The notes: a model not told the origin generated them from the sequence alone. A stretch of 64,000 nucleotides of DNA from Azophilus sp963663395 (GCA_963663395.1 OY760226.1:3596001-3660000); one strand, 5' to 3'. Counted from the stretch's first letter, positions 1-9,172 are shown. Made by a program: numbers and translations.

Positions 1-306
1 CATCCCGATTTCCAGGCGCCGCCGACAATGGTGGCCAGCCTGCAGCCCTACAACCGCCTGCCGGACGGGTTTCCCGAGATTGCCGGGCTCGGCATGGACG
101 CCGGCCGCGCCGTGGCGGTATTCGAGCCAATCCGGCCGGGGATCAGTCTTACCGGCAGGACCCACATGCACGATATCTACACCAAGACGGGGCGGTCGGG
201 CCGGATGGTGTTCTTCGTCAAGCGGATGGATGTCACCGGGCCGGACGGGGAACGCCTGGCGCACGCGGATACCAGCACCGTCATCCGCGAGAGGCCCGAC
301 GCGTGA
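1..306 (+). CDS. MaoC/FAS1-like dehydratase, N-terminal subunit (5' partial)
   Basis: The reading frame is open from the first base, so the start lies upstream; about 101 C-terminal residues are visible. The segment RTHMHDIYTKTGRSGRMVFF followed by a GPDGERLAHADTS-type strand matches the second half of the FAS1-like/MaoC N-terminal hot-dog fold, which forms the non-catalytic half of many 2-enoyl-CoA hydratases. A second hot-dog protein follows 93 bp downstream, so the two probably form a split heteromeric hydratase, as ChsH1/ChsH2 do in steroid side-chain degradation. The family is seen in the sequence; the hydratase role and substrate are inferred. Confidence 0.7.
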   Translation, partial: HPDFQAPPTMVASLQPYNRLPDGFPEIAGLGMDAGRAVAVFEPIRPGISLTGRTHMHDIYTKTGRSGRMVFFVKRMDVTGPDGERLAHADTSTVIRERPDA

Positions 307-339
307 TCGGACGCGCCACCGATTCCATGCGGACGTCTA

Positions 340-399
340 ACGGCGTAAAACATTATTTTTCAAATGGTTAACAACCAAAAATAAATCTCCAGAAAAGAT
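340..399 (+). promoter_or_regulatory. AT-rich leader with short inverted repeat
   Basis: This short AT-rich stretch stands out in the GC-rich surroundings. It carries the dyad TGGTTAACAACCA at 365-377, just upstream of the second MaoC gene. It could be a promoter or operator. No convincing pair of -35/-10 boxes could be fixed. Confidence 0.25.
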
Positions 400-813
400 A
401 TGCCAGCCAATATTCAGGAGGTGGAATTCGGCGAAGAACTGCCGGCTTTCGACCCCGACACCTCAATGGACAACGTCAAGGCGTTCGTCCGGGCCGCGCA
501 CTGGTTCGGCCCGCGTTTCACCGACCACGAGGCAGCGCGCCGGGAAGGCCTGCCCGGCGCACTTGTGCCCGGCATCATGAGCCAGGGCTTCCTGGCGGCG
601 ATGATCCATCGCTGGGCGCCCGAGGCCGGGCTGCATCAGCTCGACACGGTGTTCCGCGCGCCGCTCGTGGTGGACGAGCCCTGCCACATCAACGGCGTGG
701 TCACGGACATCGAAGAGGAAAGCGGCGAGGTGGAGATCGACATTACCATCACCAACGAGGCCGGCGAAAACCGGGTGTTCGGAACGGCCCGGGTCAGACT
801 GCCGGTCGCCTGA
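400..813 (+). CDS. MaoC-like hot-dog dehydratase subunit
   Basis: A 137-residue single hot-dog protein. The segment RFTDHEAARREGLPGALVPG followed by IMSQGF corresponds to the hydratase loop of MaoC proteins, where an acidic/His pair precedes a Gly-Pro-rich turn and an HG- or PG-M-type helix. Single-domain members of this size work with a partner hot-dog subunit to hydrate trans-2-enoyl-CoA esters in the cytoplasm. The preceding gene supplies a plausible partner. The ATG at 400 is the only good start before the conserved region. The substrate is unknown, but the neighbourhood suggests a CoA thioester of a bulky acid. Confidence 0.75.
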   Translation: MPANIQEVEFGEELPAFDPDTSMDNVKAFVRAAHWFGPRFTDHEAARREGLPGALVPGIMSQGFLAAMIHRWAPEAGLHQLDTVFRAPLVVDEPCHINGVVTDIEEESGEVEIDITITNEAGENRVFGTARVRLPVA

Positions 814-884
814 ACCAGCCCGCCTGTCGCACAAGGGGCGCCATCATCGTGGCGCTTGATGCAACAGGCGGTCCAGGCCGGGGT

Positions 885-3116
885 TCAGCTCCCGGTCACC
901 TGAGGTATCTCGCAGGCCGTATCAAGCATTTCCGGGTATTCCTCCCGGTAGGACGACTCGCAGAACTCGATCATTCCCTTCGCCCGTTCGATGACATAGG
1001 CGCGGATATCCTGCGCTCCCTGGGCGTCCAGGGCATGACTGAAATCCGGCATGCCCATTTCCGTGTAGGCGCCGTCCAGCACAATGGCGTTCCAGAGGTC
1101 ATGGGTCGCATGGCTGGAATACAGGAGGCTGGCGATCGTCCCGGAGGTCCCAACGCCGGGGCCGTGACAGACCGCACAGTACTGGTGGAAGTAGGCCTCG
1201 CCGCGGCCGATCTGCTCCTGGGAATAGTCCATCGTCGGCGGTGTGGGTACGGCCAGGTACGTTACCTCGGGTTGCGGAAGCGTCGCCTCGCCGCCCAGCC
1301 TGTAGGTCAGTATTCGTCCCTCGCTCAGCACATTGTCCCGGTGCCGGGGTGCACCGCTGGCCACCCCGAAGGCCCCGCCCCACCCGGCTACCACACTGAC
1401 GTACTGCTCACCATCGATGCTGTAGCTGACCGGTGCCGCGATGATTCCGACGTGGGTGGGGCTCTCCCACAGCAGTTCTCCGCTGTCGGCCGCGTAAGCG
1501 GCAAACTGGCCGTCGGCCCGGCCCTGGAAGACCAGGTCGCCCGCCGTGGACAACAGGCCCCCGTTCCAGGCCGTCACGTGTTGCACCCGCCAGACTTCCT
1601 GCTGGGTCACCGGGTCCCAGGCGGCCAGGAAGCCCTTGATGGCCTGCAGGTTGTCCAGGTTCTCCTCAACCGTGGGCGGCGGAGCGGAGGCCATGAAATC
1701 CACCCCGGTGTTCCAGTTTTCGGGGACATACCGGAATGCGTTGTCCTGCGCAAAGTCGAAGCGAAGATCCAGTGCCGGGATGTAGACCAGACCGGTGCCC
1801 GGGTGATAGGTCATGGGGTGCCAGTTATGACCGCCCAGGGGTCCCGGCCGGATCCGCTTCGTGTCGTTGGCATAGTGCGCTTTCGGGTTCTCCACCGGGC
1901 GGCCCGTTTCCGGGTCCACGTGGGTCGCCCAGGTCACGGGCACATAGGCTTCCGCGGAAATGAACTCGCCGCTGGTGCGGTCGATGACGTAGAAGAAGCC
2001 GTTCTTCGGCGCCTGCATGATGACTTTGCGCAGGCGGCCGTCAATCTCGATGTCCGCCAGTATCATGTGCTGCACGGCGGTGTAGTCCCAGGTATCCCCG
2101 GGGGTGGTCTGATAGTGCCAGGCCCGCAGGCCGGTATCCGCATCGATGGCCACGATGGAGGAAAGATAAAGGTTGTCGCCGCCACCCGGGCTGCGGATAT
2201 ATCGGTTCCACGGTGCCCCGTTGCCGGTGCCGATGTAGAGCAGGTTCAGCTCGGGATCGAAGGCCATGGAATCCCAGACCGTGCCGCCGCCGCCGACTTT
2301 CCACCACTCGCCGCCCTGCCAGGTGGCGGCCGCCAGCTCCATGTCCTCGGTTTCGAAACCGTCTTCGGGGTTGCCCGGCACGGTGTAGAAGCGCCATAGC
2401 TGCTCCCCGGTGCCGGCATCGTAGGCGGTGATGTAGCCGCGCACGCCATATTCCGCACCACCGTTGCCGATGATGACCATGTCATTGAGGATGCGGGGCG
2501 CGCCGGTGATGGTATAAGCCCGCTCCGAGGGTATGGTGGAGACATCCCACACCGGTTCGCCGGTACCGGCGTCCAGGGCGACCAGGCGGCCGTCAAGCGT
2601 GCCCACGTATACGTTGCCCTTCCAGGCCGCCACGCCGCGATTGACCACATCGCAGCAGGCGTAACGCCCCCAGGCGCGCGGCACCTGCGGGTCATATTCC
2701 CAGAGCAGTTCGCCGGTTTGCGCATCGTGCGCCCAGACCACCGACCAGGTGCCGGTAGTGAACATCACCCCGTCAACGACGATGGGCGTCGCTTCCAGGC
2801 CGCGCCTGGTGCCGGTGTTCCAATACCAGGCAAGACCGAGGTCGCCCACCGTCTCCTGGTTGATCTGATCGAGGGGGCTGTGCCGCTGTTCGTCGTAGGT
2901 GCGCCCGGTACTCAGCCAGTTCTGCGCTTCACCCGCGACGATGCGCGCTCCGTCGATGTCCGCGGTGGCCCGCTGAATTGCCGCGGCGCGAGACTCCGGA
3001 GCATCGGCCTGCGTCGTCGACGATGCCGGGACGCCGGCGGCGTCCTCGGCAGGCTGTTCGGAACAGCCGGCCGACAGAAGCAGGAGAACGCCCAGTATCG
3101 GTGTAACAGCTTTCAT
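885..3116 (-). CDS. PQQ-dependent quinohaemoprotein alcohol dehydrogenase (lipoprotein)
   Basis: A 743-residue exported enzyme that should oxidise alcohols in the periplasm using PQQ and pass electrons to a C-terminal haem c. The N-terminus is a lipoprotein signal with lipobox LSAGC and Cys18 as the lipidation site. The beta-propeller carries the vicinal disulfide Cys154-Cys155 (RYACCDVVNRG) that sits over PQQ and a DTWDYTAVQ segment with the catalytic-type Asp. A cytochrome c domain at the end has CAVCH at 647-651 and a downstream MGMP methionine. The fused haem makes it a type II ADH. The RBS GGAGG lies about 9 nt before the ATG. It converges with the MaoC gene and has no PQQ-synthesis neighbours. 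Being a lipoprotein rather than a soluble enzyme is unusual. Confidence 0.92.
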   Translation of the reverse strand: MKAVTPILGVLLLLSAGCSEQPAEDAAGVPASSTTQADAPESRAAAIQRATADIDGARIVAGEAQNWLSTGRTYDEQRHSPLDQINQETVGDLGLAWYWNTGTRRGLEATPIVVDGVMFTTGTWSVVWAHDAQTGELLWEYDPQVPRAWGRYACCDVVNRGVAAWKGNVYVGTLDGRLVALDAGTGEPVWDVSTIPSERAYTITGAPRILNDMVIIGNGGAEYGVRGYITAYDAGTGEQLWRFYTVPGNPEDGFETEDMELAAATWQGGEWWKVGGGGTVWDSMAFDPELNLLYIGTGNGAPWNRYIRSPGGGDNLYLSSIVAIDADTGLRAWHYQTTPGDTWDYTAVQHMILADIEIDGRLRKVIMQAPKNGFFYVIDRTSGEFISAEAYVPVTWATHVDPETGRPVENPKAHYANDTKRIRPGPLGGHNWHPMTYHPGTGLVYIPALDLRFDFAQDNAFRYVPENWNTGVDFMASAPPPTVEENLDNLQAIKGFLAAWDPVTQQEVWRVQHVTAWNGGLLSTAGDLVFQGRADGQFAAYAADSGELLWESPTHVGIIAAPVSYSIDGEQYVSVVAGWGGAFGVASGAPRHRDNVLSEGRILTYRLGGEATLPQPEVTYLAVPTPPTMDYSQEQIGRGEAYFHQYCAVCHGPGVGTSGTIASLLYSSHATHDLWNAIVLDGAYTEMGMPDFSHALDAQGAQDIRAYVIERAKGMIEFCESSYREEYPEMLDTACEIPQVTGS

Positions 3117-3297
3117 CTATTCGCCCTCCAAAAGTTCATGCCGTCCGACCACCGGCCGCGGCACCCGGCCGCCCAATCGTGATGCCACACGCGGCGACGC
3201 AATGCGGGATGTTCCCGGACACTACCGCCGCCGCGCCCTCCGTACTGGCGCCGCTACGCCCTCCGCAAAAGCGAATGGGCGCTCCGGTTGCAATTTG

Positions 3298-4503
3298 TCA
3301 CCGCCCTTCGGACTCCTGGCCGGTCAGAACGGCGCCCTGCTCCACCAGGTTCCGGATGGCGGCATCCGAGTAGCCGATATCCTTGAGAGTCGCCTCGCTG
3401 TGCTCGCCGAGGCGCGGCGCCGGCGCGTCGATGCCGGCAGGCGTTTCGCCGAAGCGGGCCGGAGGCCGGGCCAGCCGAATCCGGCCGTGACCTTCGAATT
3501 CGTAGATGCCCACGATGTCGTTGGCGACGACCTGCTCGTGGTCGAGCAGTTCCAGCCGTGTCAACAGGGGGGCGGAGGGAACATCCTCCGCATTTAACCG
3601 GGCGAGAATCTCCTCACGGTCCCACTTCCCGATCTCCGCCGCCGTGAGCCGCTTGCGCTCCTCGACGTTGCGCATGCGCATGGCCGTGGTCTTGAAGCGG
3701 GAATCGTCGATCCACTCGGGTTTGTTCAGCGCGTTGCACATGCCCCGCCACTCAGCGTCCGTGACCGCCCCGGCAGTGATGAAGCCGTTGGCGGTTTCGT
3801 AGATGAGGTCCATCGTGCCCTGGAACTTCGTGACATCCACCTCATCGCCGACGAAAACCAGGCCCCCCATGCCCTCCGGCCAGAAGAACGAGATGAGGGC
3901 ATCCAGCATGGCGAGGCGGATGTGCTGGCCGCGGCCCGTCTTTTCCCGCGCGAACAGCGCCGCGGTAACGGCCTGGGCGGCGGTCAGCGCGGTCACCTTG
4001 TCGGCGACCACGACGCGGAACATCTTCGGCCGCCCCGTTTCCCGGTCGGCCTGAATGTCCGTCGCCCCGGTGAGCGCCTGAATGATCGGGTCGTAGACCC
4101 GCTGGTGGGAATACGGGCCCTTCTCCCCGAATCCGCTGATCGAAAGGTAGACGAGACCGGGATGGGCTTCGAGCAGGCCGGCCGCACCGAGGCCCAGGCG
4201 CTCCATGGCCCCCGGGCGGAAATTCTGCATCACCACATCCGCCGAAGCGATCAGCGCGCGTGCCGCTTCCAGGCCTTCCGGGTGCTTGAGATCCAGGCAC
4301 AGGGAACGCTTGCCCCGGTTGCAGGCGAAGAACCCCGGTGTGAGGCCGTTGCGCTGCCGCCCCATCTTCCGGACTTCGTCGCCCCTGGGAGACTCGACCT
4401 TGATCACCTCGGCGCCCTGGTCTGCCAGGATCGCCCCAGCCATGGGCCCCGACAACATGGCCGTGAAGTCCACGACCCGCACACCGTGCAGCGGCCCCGC
4501 CAT
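3298..4503 (-). CDS. CaiB/BaiF class III CoA-transferase
   Basis: A 401-residue protein starting MAGPLHGVRVVDFTAMLSGP, the standard N-terminus of class III CoA-transferases. Conserved blocks include GAEVIKVESPRGDEVR, the RGKRSLCLDLKHPEG segment and the late VVVADKVTAL region, whose Asp aligns with the catalytic nucleophile. The family moves CoA between acids, without ATP cost, through an aspartyl-CoA thioester in an interlocked dimer. The frame is open further upstream, but homology begins at the ATG at 4501-4503, so that start was chosen. It is a single-length member with the nucleophile present, unlike the N-terminal halves of the two fused CoA-transferases elsewhere in this window. Donor and acceptor are unknown. 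Confidence 0.9.
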   Translation of the reverse strand: MAGPLHGVRVVDFTAMLSGPMAGAILADQGAEVIKVESPRGDEVRKMGRQRNGLTPGFFACNRGKRSLCLDLKHPEGLEAARALIASADVVMQNFRPGAMERLGLGAAGLLEAHPGLVYLSISGFGEKGPYSHQRVYDPIIQALTGATDIQADRETGRPKMFRVVVADKVTALTAAQAVTAALFAREKTGRGQHIRLAMLDALISFFWPEGMGGLVFVGDEVDVTKFQGTMDLIYETANGFITAGAVTDAEWRGMCNALNKPEWIDDSRFKTTAMRMRNVEERKRLTAAEIGKWDREEILARLNAEDVPSAPLLTRLELLDHEQVVANDIVGIYEFEGHGRIRLARPPARFGETPAGIDAPAPRLGEHSEATLKDIGYSDAAIRNLVEQGAVLTGQESEGR

Positions 4504-4714
4504 CAGCGGCGCCCTCCTCTGTATTCGCAACGTCGCTCGATCATGGTTCCAGTTCTGCCTCCCGGATTGATTGAGCCGCCGGATCCGCAAAGGCCGGCGG
4601 GCGGCGCGTAGCATACATTCCAACTCAAGGGATGCGCCAACTGACTGGACGCTGCCGGGTGCTTCGGTATCATACGCGCCGCCTGTATTCTCCAGCGAAG
4701 GAGCGCGGTCGCAA

Positions 4715-5035
4715 GTGCCCAGCATCACCTATATCGAATTCGACGGGACTCATCACGTGATAGACGGCGAACCGGGCTCGACGGTCATGCGTACCGCCAT
4801 CGACAACGGCGTGCCCGGCATCGACGCGGACTGCGGGGGCGAATGCTCCTGCGCGACCTGCCACGTGATCGTGGCGGACGAGTGGATCGACACCGTCGGC
4901 CGGCCCCACGACATGGAAGAATCCATGCTGGACCTCAACCCGGAACGGCACGGCAATTCCCGGCTCTCCTGCCAGATCGAGGTGAGCGACGCCATCGACG
5001 GCCTGGTGGTGAATCTCCCCGAATTCCAGATGTAG
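4715..5035 (+). CDS. [2Fe-2S] ferredoxin, adrenodoxin/putidaredoxin type
   Basis: A 106-residue ferredoxin with ligand spacing Cys40-x5-Cys46-x2-Cys49-x36-Cys86, the vertebrate/putidaredoxin-type pattern, plus an extra Cys44 inside the binding loop. Such proteins deliver electrons singly to bacterial class I cytochromes P450. Two P450 genes lie at 50-61 kb in this window, with no closer ferredoxin. No cognate ferredoxin reductase is seen here. The start is a GTG at 4715, preceded by an AAGGAG ribosome binding site; the in-frame ATG far upstream would add unrelated sequence. It diverges from the CoA-transferase gene. Confidence 0.88.
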   Translation: MPSITYIEFDGTHHVIDGEPGSTVMRTAIDNGVPGIDADCGGECSCATCHVIVADEWIDTVGRPHDMEESMLDLNPERHGNSRLSCQIEVSDAIDGLVVNLPEFQM

Positions 5036-5209
5036 GCAGCGCGGTCCCGGTGCCGCGCGCGACTCTGACCAACCGGCAGTTACTGCGCCGCAGCCGCCCC
5101 TTTTCGGGCCGTCATTGTTCCTATCCCCACACCCGAAATACGAACCACACCCAATCGATTCGATTTCTTGCGGGGAGTTGCCTGCTCGCGCTCCCCGGCT
5201 TAAGGCAGC

Positions 5210-5229
5210 TGATATATACCTTGATATAT
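5210..5229 (+). promoter_or_regulatory. Candidate vapB operator: repeated TGATATAT
   Basis: Two direct copies of TGATATAT (5210-5217 and 5222-5229) with a 4-base spacer form an AT-rich, near-dyad stretch in GC-rich DNA, 47 bp before vapB. Antitoxin-toxin complexes usually bind such repeats over their own promoter; this role is inferred. Confidence 0.4.
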
Positions 5230-5275
5230 TGCATTCATCGGATACTATGACCCGAGCTATGCTGAGGAGCGCGAC

Positions 5276-5518
5276 ATGAGCAAGGCGCCCGACTACAGAG
5301 GTGTCGCCAAAGTATTCTGGAGTGGACGCAGCCAAGCGGTGCGGCTGCCGGCGGCGTGCCGGTTCAATACGTCAGAGGTCGAGGTCATCAAGGAAGGCGA
5401 TCAACTGACATTGAGGCCACGCGGCAAGGACTGGGGCGCCTGGTTCGATTCCAGTTCCCGCGGCTGCATTCCCCCCCGCGACCAGCCCAACCTCGACGAG
5501 CGCAACGAGATGCCCTGA
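5276..5518 (+). CDS. vapB: VapB-type antitoxin
   Basis: An 80-residue protein with an N-terminal SpoVT/AbrB-like swapped-hairpin DNA-binding region (AKVFWSGRSQAVRLPAACRF, then a VEVIKEGDQLTLRPR strand) and a polar C-terminal tail that would wrap the toxin. VapB neutralises VapC and represses the operon. GAGGAG at 5264-5269 is a good RBS for the ATG at 5276. Its TGA overlaps the ATG of vapC, so the pair is translationally coupled. Confidence 0.88.
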   Translation: MSKAPDYRGVAKVFWSGRSQAVRLPAACRFNTSEVEVIKEGDQLTLRPRGKDWGAWFDSSSRGCIPPRDQPNLDERNEMP

Positions 5519-5925
5519 TGTTCATGCTGGATACGGACCTGTGCATCTATCTCATCAACGAACGTAATGCGGCCCTGAAAGAACAGTTCGAAGCGAGCGC
5601 AGGAGATATCTGCATCTCCTCGATCGCGTACGCGGAGCTGTGTTTCGGTGTCGCACATTCGACGCGGGTCGAACGAAACTCACGGGAGCTCGCCGCCTTC
5701 TGCCTCGACCTCGACATTCTGCCATTCGACACCGAGGCGGGCATCCATTACGGCGATATTCGTCATGCGCTCTCGCGTCCCGGGCGCCTGATCGGCGCGA
5801 ACGACCTGTTGATTGCCGGCCACGCCCGAAGCATCGGCGCAACCCTCGTGACGAACAACGAGAGGGAATTCGGCAGGGTCCCGGACCTGGCGACCGAGAA
5901 CTGGCTGTCCAGGTCATCCGCATGA
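5518..5925 (+). CDS. vapC: VapC PIN-domain ribonuclease toxin
   Basis: A 135-residue PIN-domain protein beginning MFMLDTDLCIYLINERN, which carries the first conserved Asp. It continues with the Glu of SIAYAELCFGV and the late acidic set in GANDLLIAGHARS and VTNNEREFGRV. Together these form the Mg-dependent RNase site that in VapC toxins cleaves tRNA or rRNA to stop translation. It overlaps vapB by one base (TGATG). The full set of acidic residues suggests an active toxin. The module is intact, with no mobile-element remnant beside it. Confidence 0.9.
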   Translation: MFMLDTDLCIYLINERNAALKEQFEASAGDICISSIAYAELCFGVAHSTRVERNSRELAAFCLDLDILPFDTEAGIHYGDIRHALSRPGRLIGANDLLIAGHARSIGATLVTNNEREFGRVPDLATENWLSRSSA

Positions 5926-6068
5926 GGTAAATCCTGATTCAGGCCGGTGGAATCACTACGCTTTCATGTCGGTGCAGGCACAGGGGCGTCTGGCGCCCAC
6001 TGAGCACGGGCGGAGGAGTGAAATGGGGAACGATGTCCTTCCAAAACCATTGGGGTTGAGCCAGCCCC

Positions 6069-6179
6069 ATGGCTGAGCCGATTCGCATCACCGATCTCGC
6101 CAAGCCTCGATACACCGACCAGCAGCGCGCCCTGCCCCTCTGGGAGGCCTACGAACCCGTCCCGCCCCCGGACATTAAT
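6069..6179 (+). pseudogene. Possible N-terminal gene fragment (sulfotransferase-like?)
   Basis: An ATG opens a frame reading MAEPIRITDLAKPRYTDQQR then a PLWEAYEPVPPPD tail. This resembles the extreme N-terminus of bacterial sulfotransferase-family proteins (IRxTDLxxPxxTxxQR), though that likeness is from memory only. After about 36 codons the frame runs into the oppositely oriented ABC permease 3' end and loses all resemblance. It is probably a truncated remnant at a rearrangement point. No other gene is visible in the roughly 250 bp between vapC and the permease. Confidence 0.3.
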
Positions 6180-7266
6180 CGAGACGCTTGCGGAACCGCA
6201 GGATGGCGATGGTCATCACCACGAAAAAGAACAGCGCCAGCGGCCAGATGTCGGCCGTCAGCATCGGCAGGCTGGCATCCCTCAGGATCACCCCGCGCAC
6301 GATGCGCAGGAAGTGGGTCAGCGGGAAAGCCTCGCTCAGGACCTGAACCGCCCGGGGCATGCCCTCGAAGGGAAACATGAACCCGGACAGCAGCAACTGC
6401 GGCAGAAAAGTCATGAAGGTCATCTGAAAGGCCTGGAACTGCGTCTCGGCTGCCGTGGAGATGAGCAGGCCCAGGCTCAGAATGCTGATGACGAACACGC
6501 CCGCGCCGAGATAGAAGTCGGTAAGTTCACCCCGCACCGGCACATCGAACAGCCACATCCCCAACAGCAGGATCAGCGTGATCTGGATATAGCCGATGAA
6601 AGTGTACGGGATGATCTTGCCGGTCATGAGTTCCAGCGCCCGCACCGGCGTGGTGATGATCAGTTCCAGGTTGCCGCGCTCGCGCTCGCGCACCACGGCG
6701 ATGGACGTGAAAAGGACCATGGTCAGGGTGAGGATCACGCCGCACAGCCCTGGCACGATGAACACGGCCGTGCGCCGTTCCGGATTGTAGAGCGGGCGAA
6801 TCTCCACGGCGCCCGGTTCCTGTGCGCGCGCTCCGATCACCAGCCCGTTCAAGCCGCGCATGGCATTGAGCACCACGGGGTCGCTGTCGTCCGCGAGAAC
6901 CTGGATATAGGGTGGGGTGCGATGCGCCAGGCGCTCCTCGAAATCCGCGGGTACATGGATGCCAACGGAAATCTCCGCCGCGGCGATCATCTCTTCCAGG
7001 GCCCCGGGGCTGCCCGCGCGGCCGACGATGCGTATCACCTGGGATGCGGCCGCGTCCGCCACCAGGGCCCTGGAGGCGCTGGTATTGGCCTCGTCGACAA
7101 CCATCGCGCGCAGGTTGCGGACATCGTGGTTGATGGCGTAGCCGAACAGCAATGTCATGACTATCGGGATTCCCGCAACCATCCCCCCGGTCAGCCGGTC
7201 CCGGCGCAGGTGGAAGAACTCCTTCCTGGCGATGGCGAGTATGCGGGTGGCCGAGAGCACGCTCAT
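6175..7266 (-). CDS. ABC-2 type exporter permease
   Basis: A 363-residue inner-membrane protein. It has one N-terminal membrane segment (GGMVAGIPIVMTLLFGYAI), a large extracytoplasmic domain of roughly 160 residues, then five C-terminal membrane segments with the ERERGNLELIITTPVRALEL motif typical of the ABC2_membrane_3 (YhhJ/YbhR/YbhS) family. Its start overlaps the ATPase stop by 4 bases. It is the last gene of a leftward operon of adaptor, ATPase and permease. Only one permease gene is present, where the ybh system has two, so it may act as a homodimer. The substrate is unknown; drug or lipophilic compound export is the family's usual role. Confidence 0.88.
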   Translation of the reverse strand: MSVLSATRILAIARKEFFHLRRDRLTGGMVAGIPIVMTLLFGYAINHDVRNLRAMVVDEANTSASRALVADAAASQVIRIVGRAGSPGALEEMIAAAEISVGIHVPADFEERLAHRTPPYIQVLADDSDPVVLNAMRGLNGLVIGARAQEPGAVEIRPLYNPERRTAVFIVPGLCGVILTLTMVLFTSIAVVRERERGNLELIITTPVRALELMTGKIIPYTFIGYIQITLILLLGMWLFDVPVRGELTDFYLGAGVFVISILSLGLLISTAAETQFQAFQMTFMTFLPQLLLSGFMFPFEGMPRAVQVLSEAFPLTHFLRIVRGVILRDASLPMLTADIWPLALFFFVVMTIAILRFRKRLD

Positions 7267-8192
7267 TCCTTCCGGGTCGCCATCACGAACACGTCTTCCA
7301 GGTTGGGGCCAACTCGCCTGAGTTGCGCCTCGAGGCCTTCTCCCTGTAGTGCAGCCGCCAGTACCGACGCCGGTTCCGGTAGTTCGGGCTTCACCAGCGC
7401 GTGCAGGCGGGAACCGAGTTGCGCCACATCGATGACCGGCTCGCAGCGCAGCAGGAATTCGCGAACCTCCCGGGGATGCCCGGTTTCCACCTCGATCACG
7501 CTGGCCGGTAGCTCGTCCATCAGCGTCTTGGGTGAGCCCGAGGCAACCAGTGACCCCTCGTTCAGTATGGCCAGCGCATGACAGCGTTCCGCCTCGTCCA
7601 TGAAGTGGGTGGTGACGAGGGCCGTGGCGCCGTCATCCACCATGTCGAACAGCAGTTCCCAGAATTCCCTGCGGCTTTCCGGGTCCACCGCGCTGGTGGG
7701 CTCGTCCAGAAACAGCAGTTCTGGTTCGTGCAGGGTGGCCGCCGCCAGGGCCAAACGCTGGCGCTGGCCGCCGCTTAGCGACCCCGCAAGCTGATTCCGC
7801 CGGTCAGCGAGGCGAACGCGCTCGAGCTGCGCCTCGATGGTCGGCCGCCTGCGGCGGCGCGGCAACCGGTAAATTTCGCTAATGAACCTCAGGTTCTCCG
7901 CCACGGACAGGTCGTCGTAGAGCGAGAATCGCTGGGTCATGTAGCCGATGCGGCTTTTCAGCGCTTCCGGGTCCCGGCGTACATCCACGCCGAGTACGCT
8001 GGCACTGCCCGCGGTGGGCAATAGCAGCCCGCACAGCATGCGGATGGTTGTCGATTTGCCGCAGCCGTTGGGGCCCAGAAAGCCGTATATGCTGCCTTTC
8101 GGCACCTGCATATCCAGGCGGTCGACCGCCACGAGGTCACCGAAATGGCGCGTCAGGCCCCGGGCTTCAATGGCCGGGCCCGACGCGCTCAT
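7263..8192 (-). CDS. ABC transporter ATP-binding protein
   Basis: A 309-residue single nucleotide-binding domain. It has Walker A GPNGCGKST (residues 40-48), signature SLSGGQRQR, Walker B LLFLDEPTSAVDP and switch region TTHFMDEAERC, then about 80 extra C-terminal residues common in the CcmA/DrrA/YbhF group. It should power the ABC-2 permease with which it overlaps by ATGA, and it overlaps the adaptor gene by 4 bases on the other side. YbhF proteins normally carry two ATPase domains; this one has one. Confidence 0.92.
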   Translation of the reverse strand: MSASGPAIEARGLTRHFGDLVAVDRLDMQVPKGSIYGFLGPNGCGKSTTIRMLCGLLLPTAGSASVLGVDVRRDPEALKSRIGYMTQRFSLYDDLSVAENLRFISEIYRLPRRRRRPTIEAQLERVRLADRRNQLAGSLSGGQRQRLALAAATLHEPELLFLDEPTSAVDPESRREFWELLFDMVDDGATALVTTHFMDEAERCHALAILNEGSLVASGSPKTLMDELPASVIEVETGHPREVREFLLRCEPVIDVAQLGSRLHALVKPELPEPASVLAAALQGEGLEAQLRRVGPNLEDVFVMATRKE

Positions 8193-9166
8193 CGCTCGAG
8201 CCCGGGAAAAACGACCTCCACCGGCACCCCTACAGGCAGTTCATGAACCCCCTCTCCGAGGAGGTCGATCTCGGCGACGTAGCTCAGCCGTGAGCGGTCG
8301 TGCTGGGTCAGGGCAAAATAAGGGGTAAAGGCGGCATCCGCGGCAATCCAGCGCACCACCCCCGGATAGGTACGCTCGTGGCCGTCGATGGCGATGCGGG
8401 CCCTGGCGCCGCTGCCGATCCTGGTACGCACGTCCTGGGGCACATGCACCCTGGCATAGGTCGGGGCCTCGGCCAGCACCACGGCCACGGTGGCGCCGGG
8501 CGGGGGACGTTCGCCGATCTCGAACGGCATCGCCTCCACCACGCCGTCCACGGGGCTTCTGACCAGCGCGCGTTCCAACGTCACTGCCAGTTCCTCGACC
8601 AGCGCCCCGGCGGCCGCGAACCGGTTGCGGGCCTGATCGATGCGTTCGTCCCGGGTCCCCTCCAGCAACTCATCGAGCGCCGCTTCCGCCTCTGCCTCCC
8701 TGGCCACGCTTTCCTCGAGGCGCCCCTTGAGAATGTCGACCAGGTTCTGCGACGAATAGTTTCGCTCCACCAGCGAGATCTGGCGGTCCAGTTCGAAGCG
8801 GGCCGTCTGACGGGCGCTCCTGGCTGCCTGCAGGCGCGCCCTGCCCTGGGCGATCTGCTGCGCCCGTGGGCCCTCCTCGGCCTCCGCCAGCGCTGCGCCG
8901 GCCGCCTGCTCTTCGGACCGGGCTCGCTCCAGCGCCGCCGCGGCCCGCGCACTCTCCTGGACGATGAGCACATCGCCAACGCTGAGCGGCTGCCCTTCGG
9001 AAACCGCGACGCGCACGATGGGTTCGTTGCTGTCCGCCCCCAGTTCTATTCGGTCCCGCTCGAGCGTGCCCAGCGCATGGACCTCGCTGCCCTGCTCGAC
9101 ACAACCAGCCGCCATCAGCAGAAGCGGTAGCGCGGCCAGGCTGCTCAGGCGCACCGGCATCGTCAT
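8189..9166 (-). CDS. HlyD/YbhG-like periplasmic adaptor lipoprotein
   Basis: A 325-residue membrane fusion protein. The N-terminus is a lipoprotein signal with LLMAAGC and lipid Cys22. A short lipoyl-like strand pair (IVRVAVSEGQPLSVGDVLIV) is followed by a long Ala/Glu/Arg-rich coiled-coil hairpin (roughly residues 70-180), then the return lipoyl motif ALVRSPVDGVVEAMPFEIGE and a beta-barrel domain. Such adaptors link an inner-membrane ABC pump to an outer-membrane channel; no TolC-like gene is present here. It overlaps the ATPase by 4 bases and starts 6 bases after the phosphatase stop, so all four genes probably share one transcript. Confidence 0.85.
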   Translation of the reverse strand: MTMPVRLSSLAALPLLLMAAGCVEQGSEVHALGTLERDRIELGADSNEPIVRVAVSEGQPLSVGDVLIVQESARAAAALERARSEEQAAGAALAEAEEGPRAQQIAQGRARLQAARSARQTARFELDRQISLVERNYSSQNLVDILKGRLEESVAREAEAEAALDELLEGTRDERIDQARNRFAAAGALVEELAVTLERALVRSPVDGVVEAMPFEIGERPPPGATVAVVLAEAPTYARVHVPQDVRTRIGSGARARIAIDGHERTYPGVVRWIAADAAFTPYFALTQHDRSRLSYVAEIDLLGEGVHELPVGVPVEVVFPGLER

Positions 9167-9172
9167 GGTCTG

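Noticed and set aside
849..2399. 516-codon open frame on the plus strand opposite the PQQ dehydrogenase
   Set aside because: It is a GC-driven antisense frame with no recognisable motifs, and the minus-strand gene has full domain and signal-peptide support.
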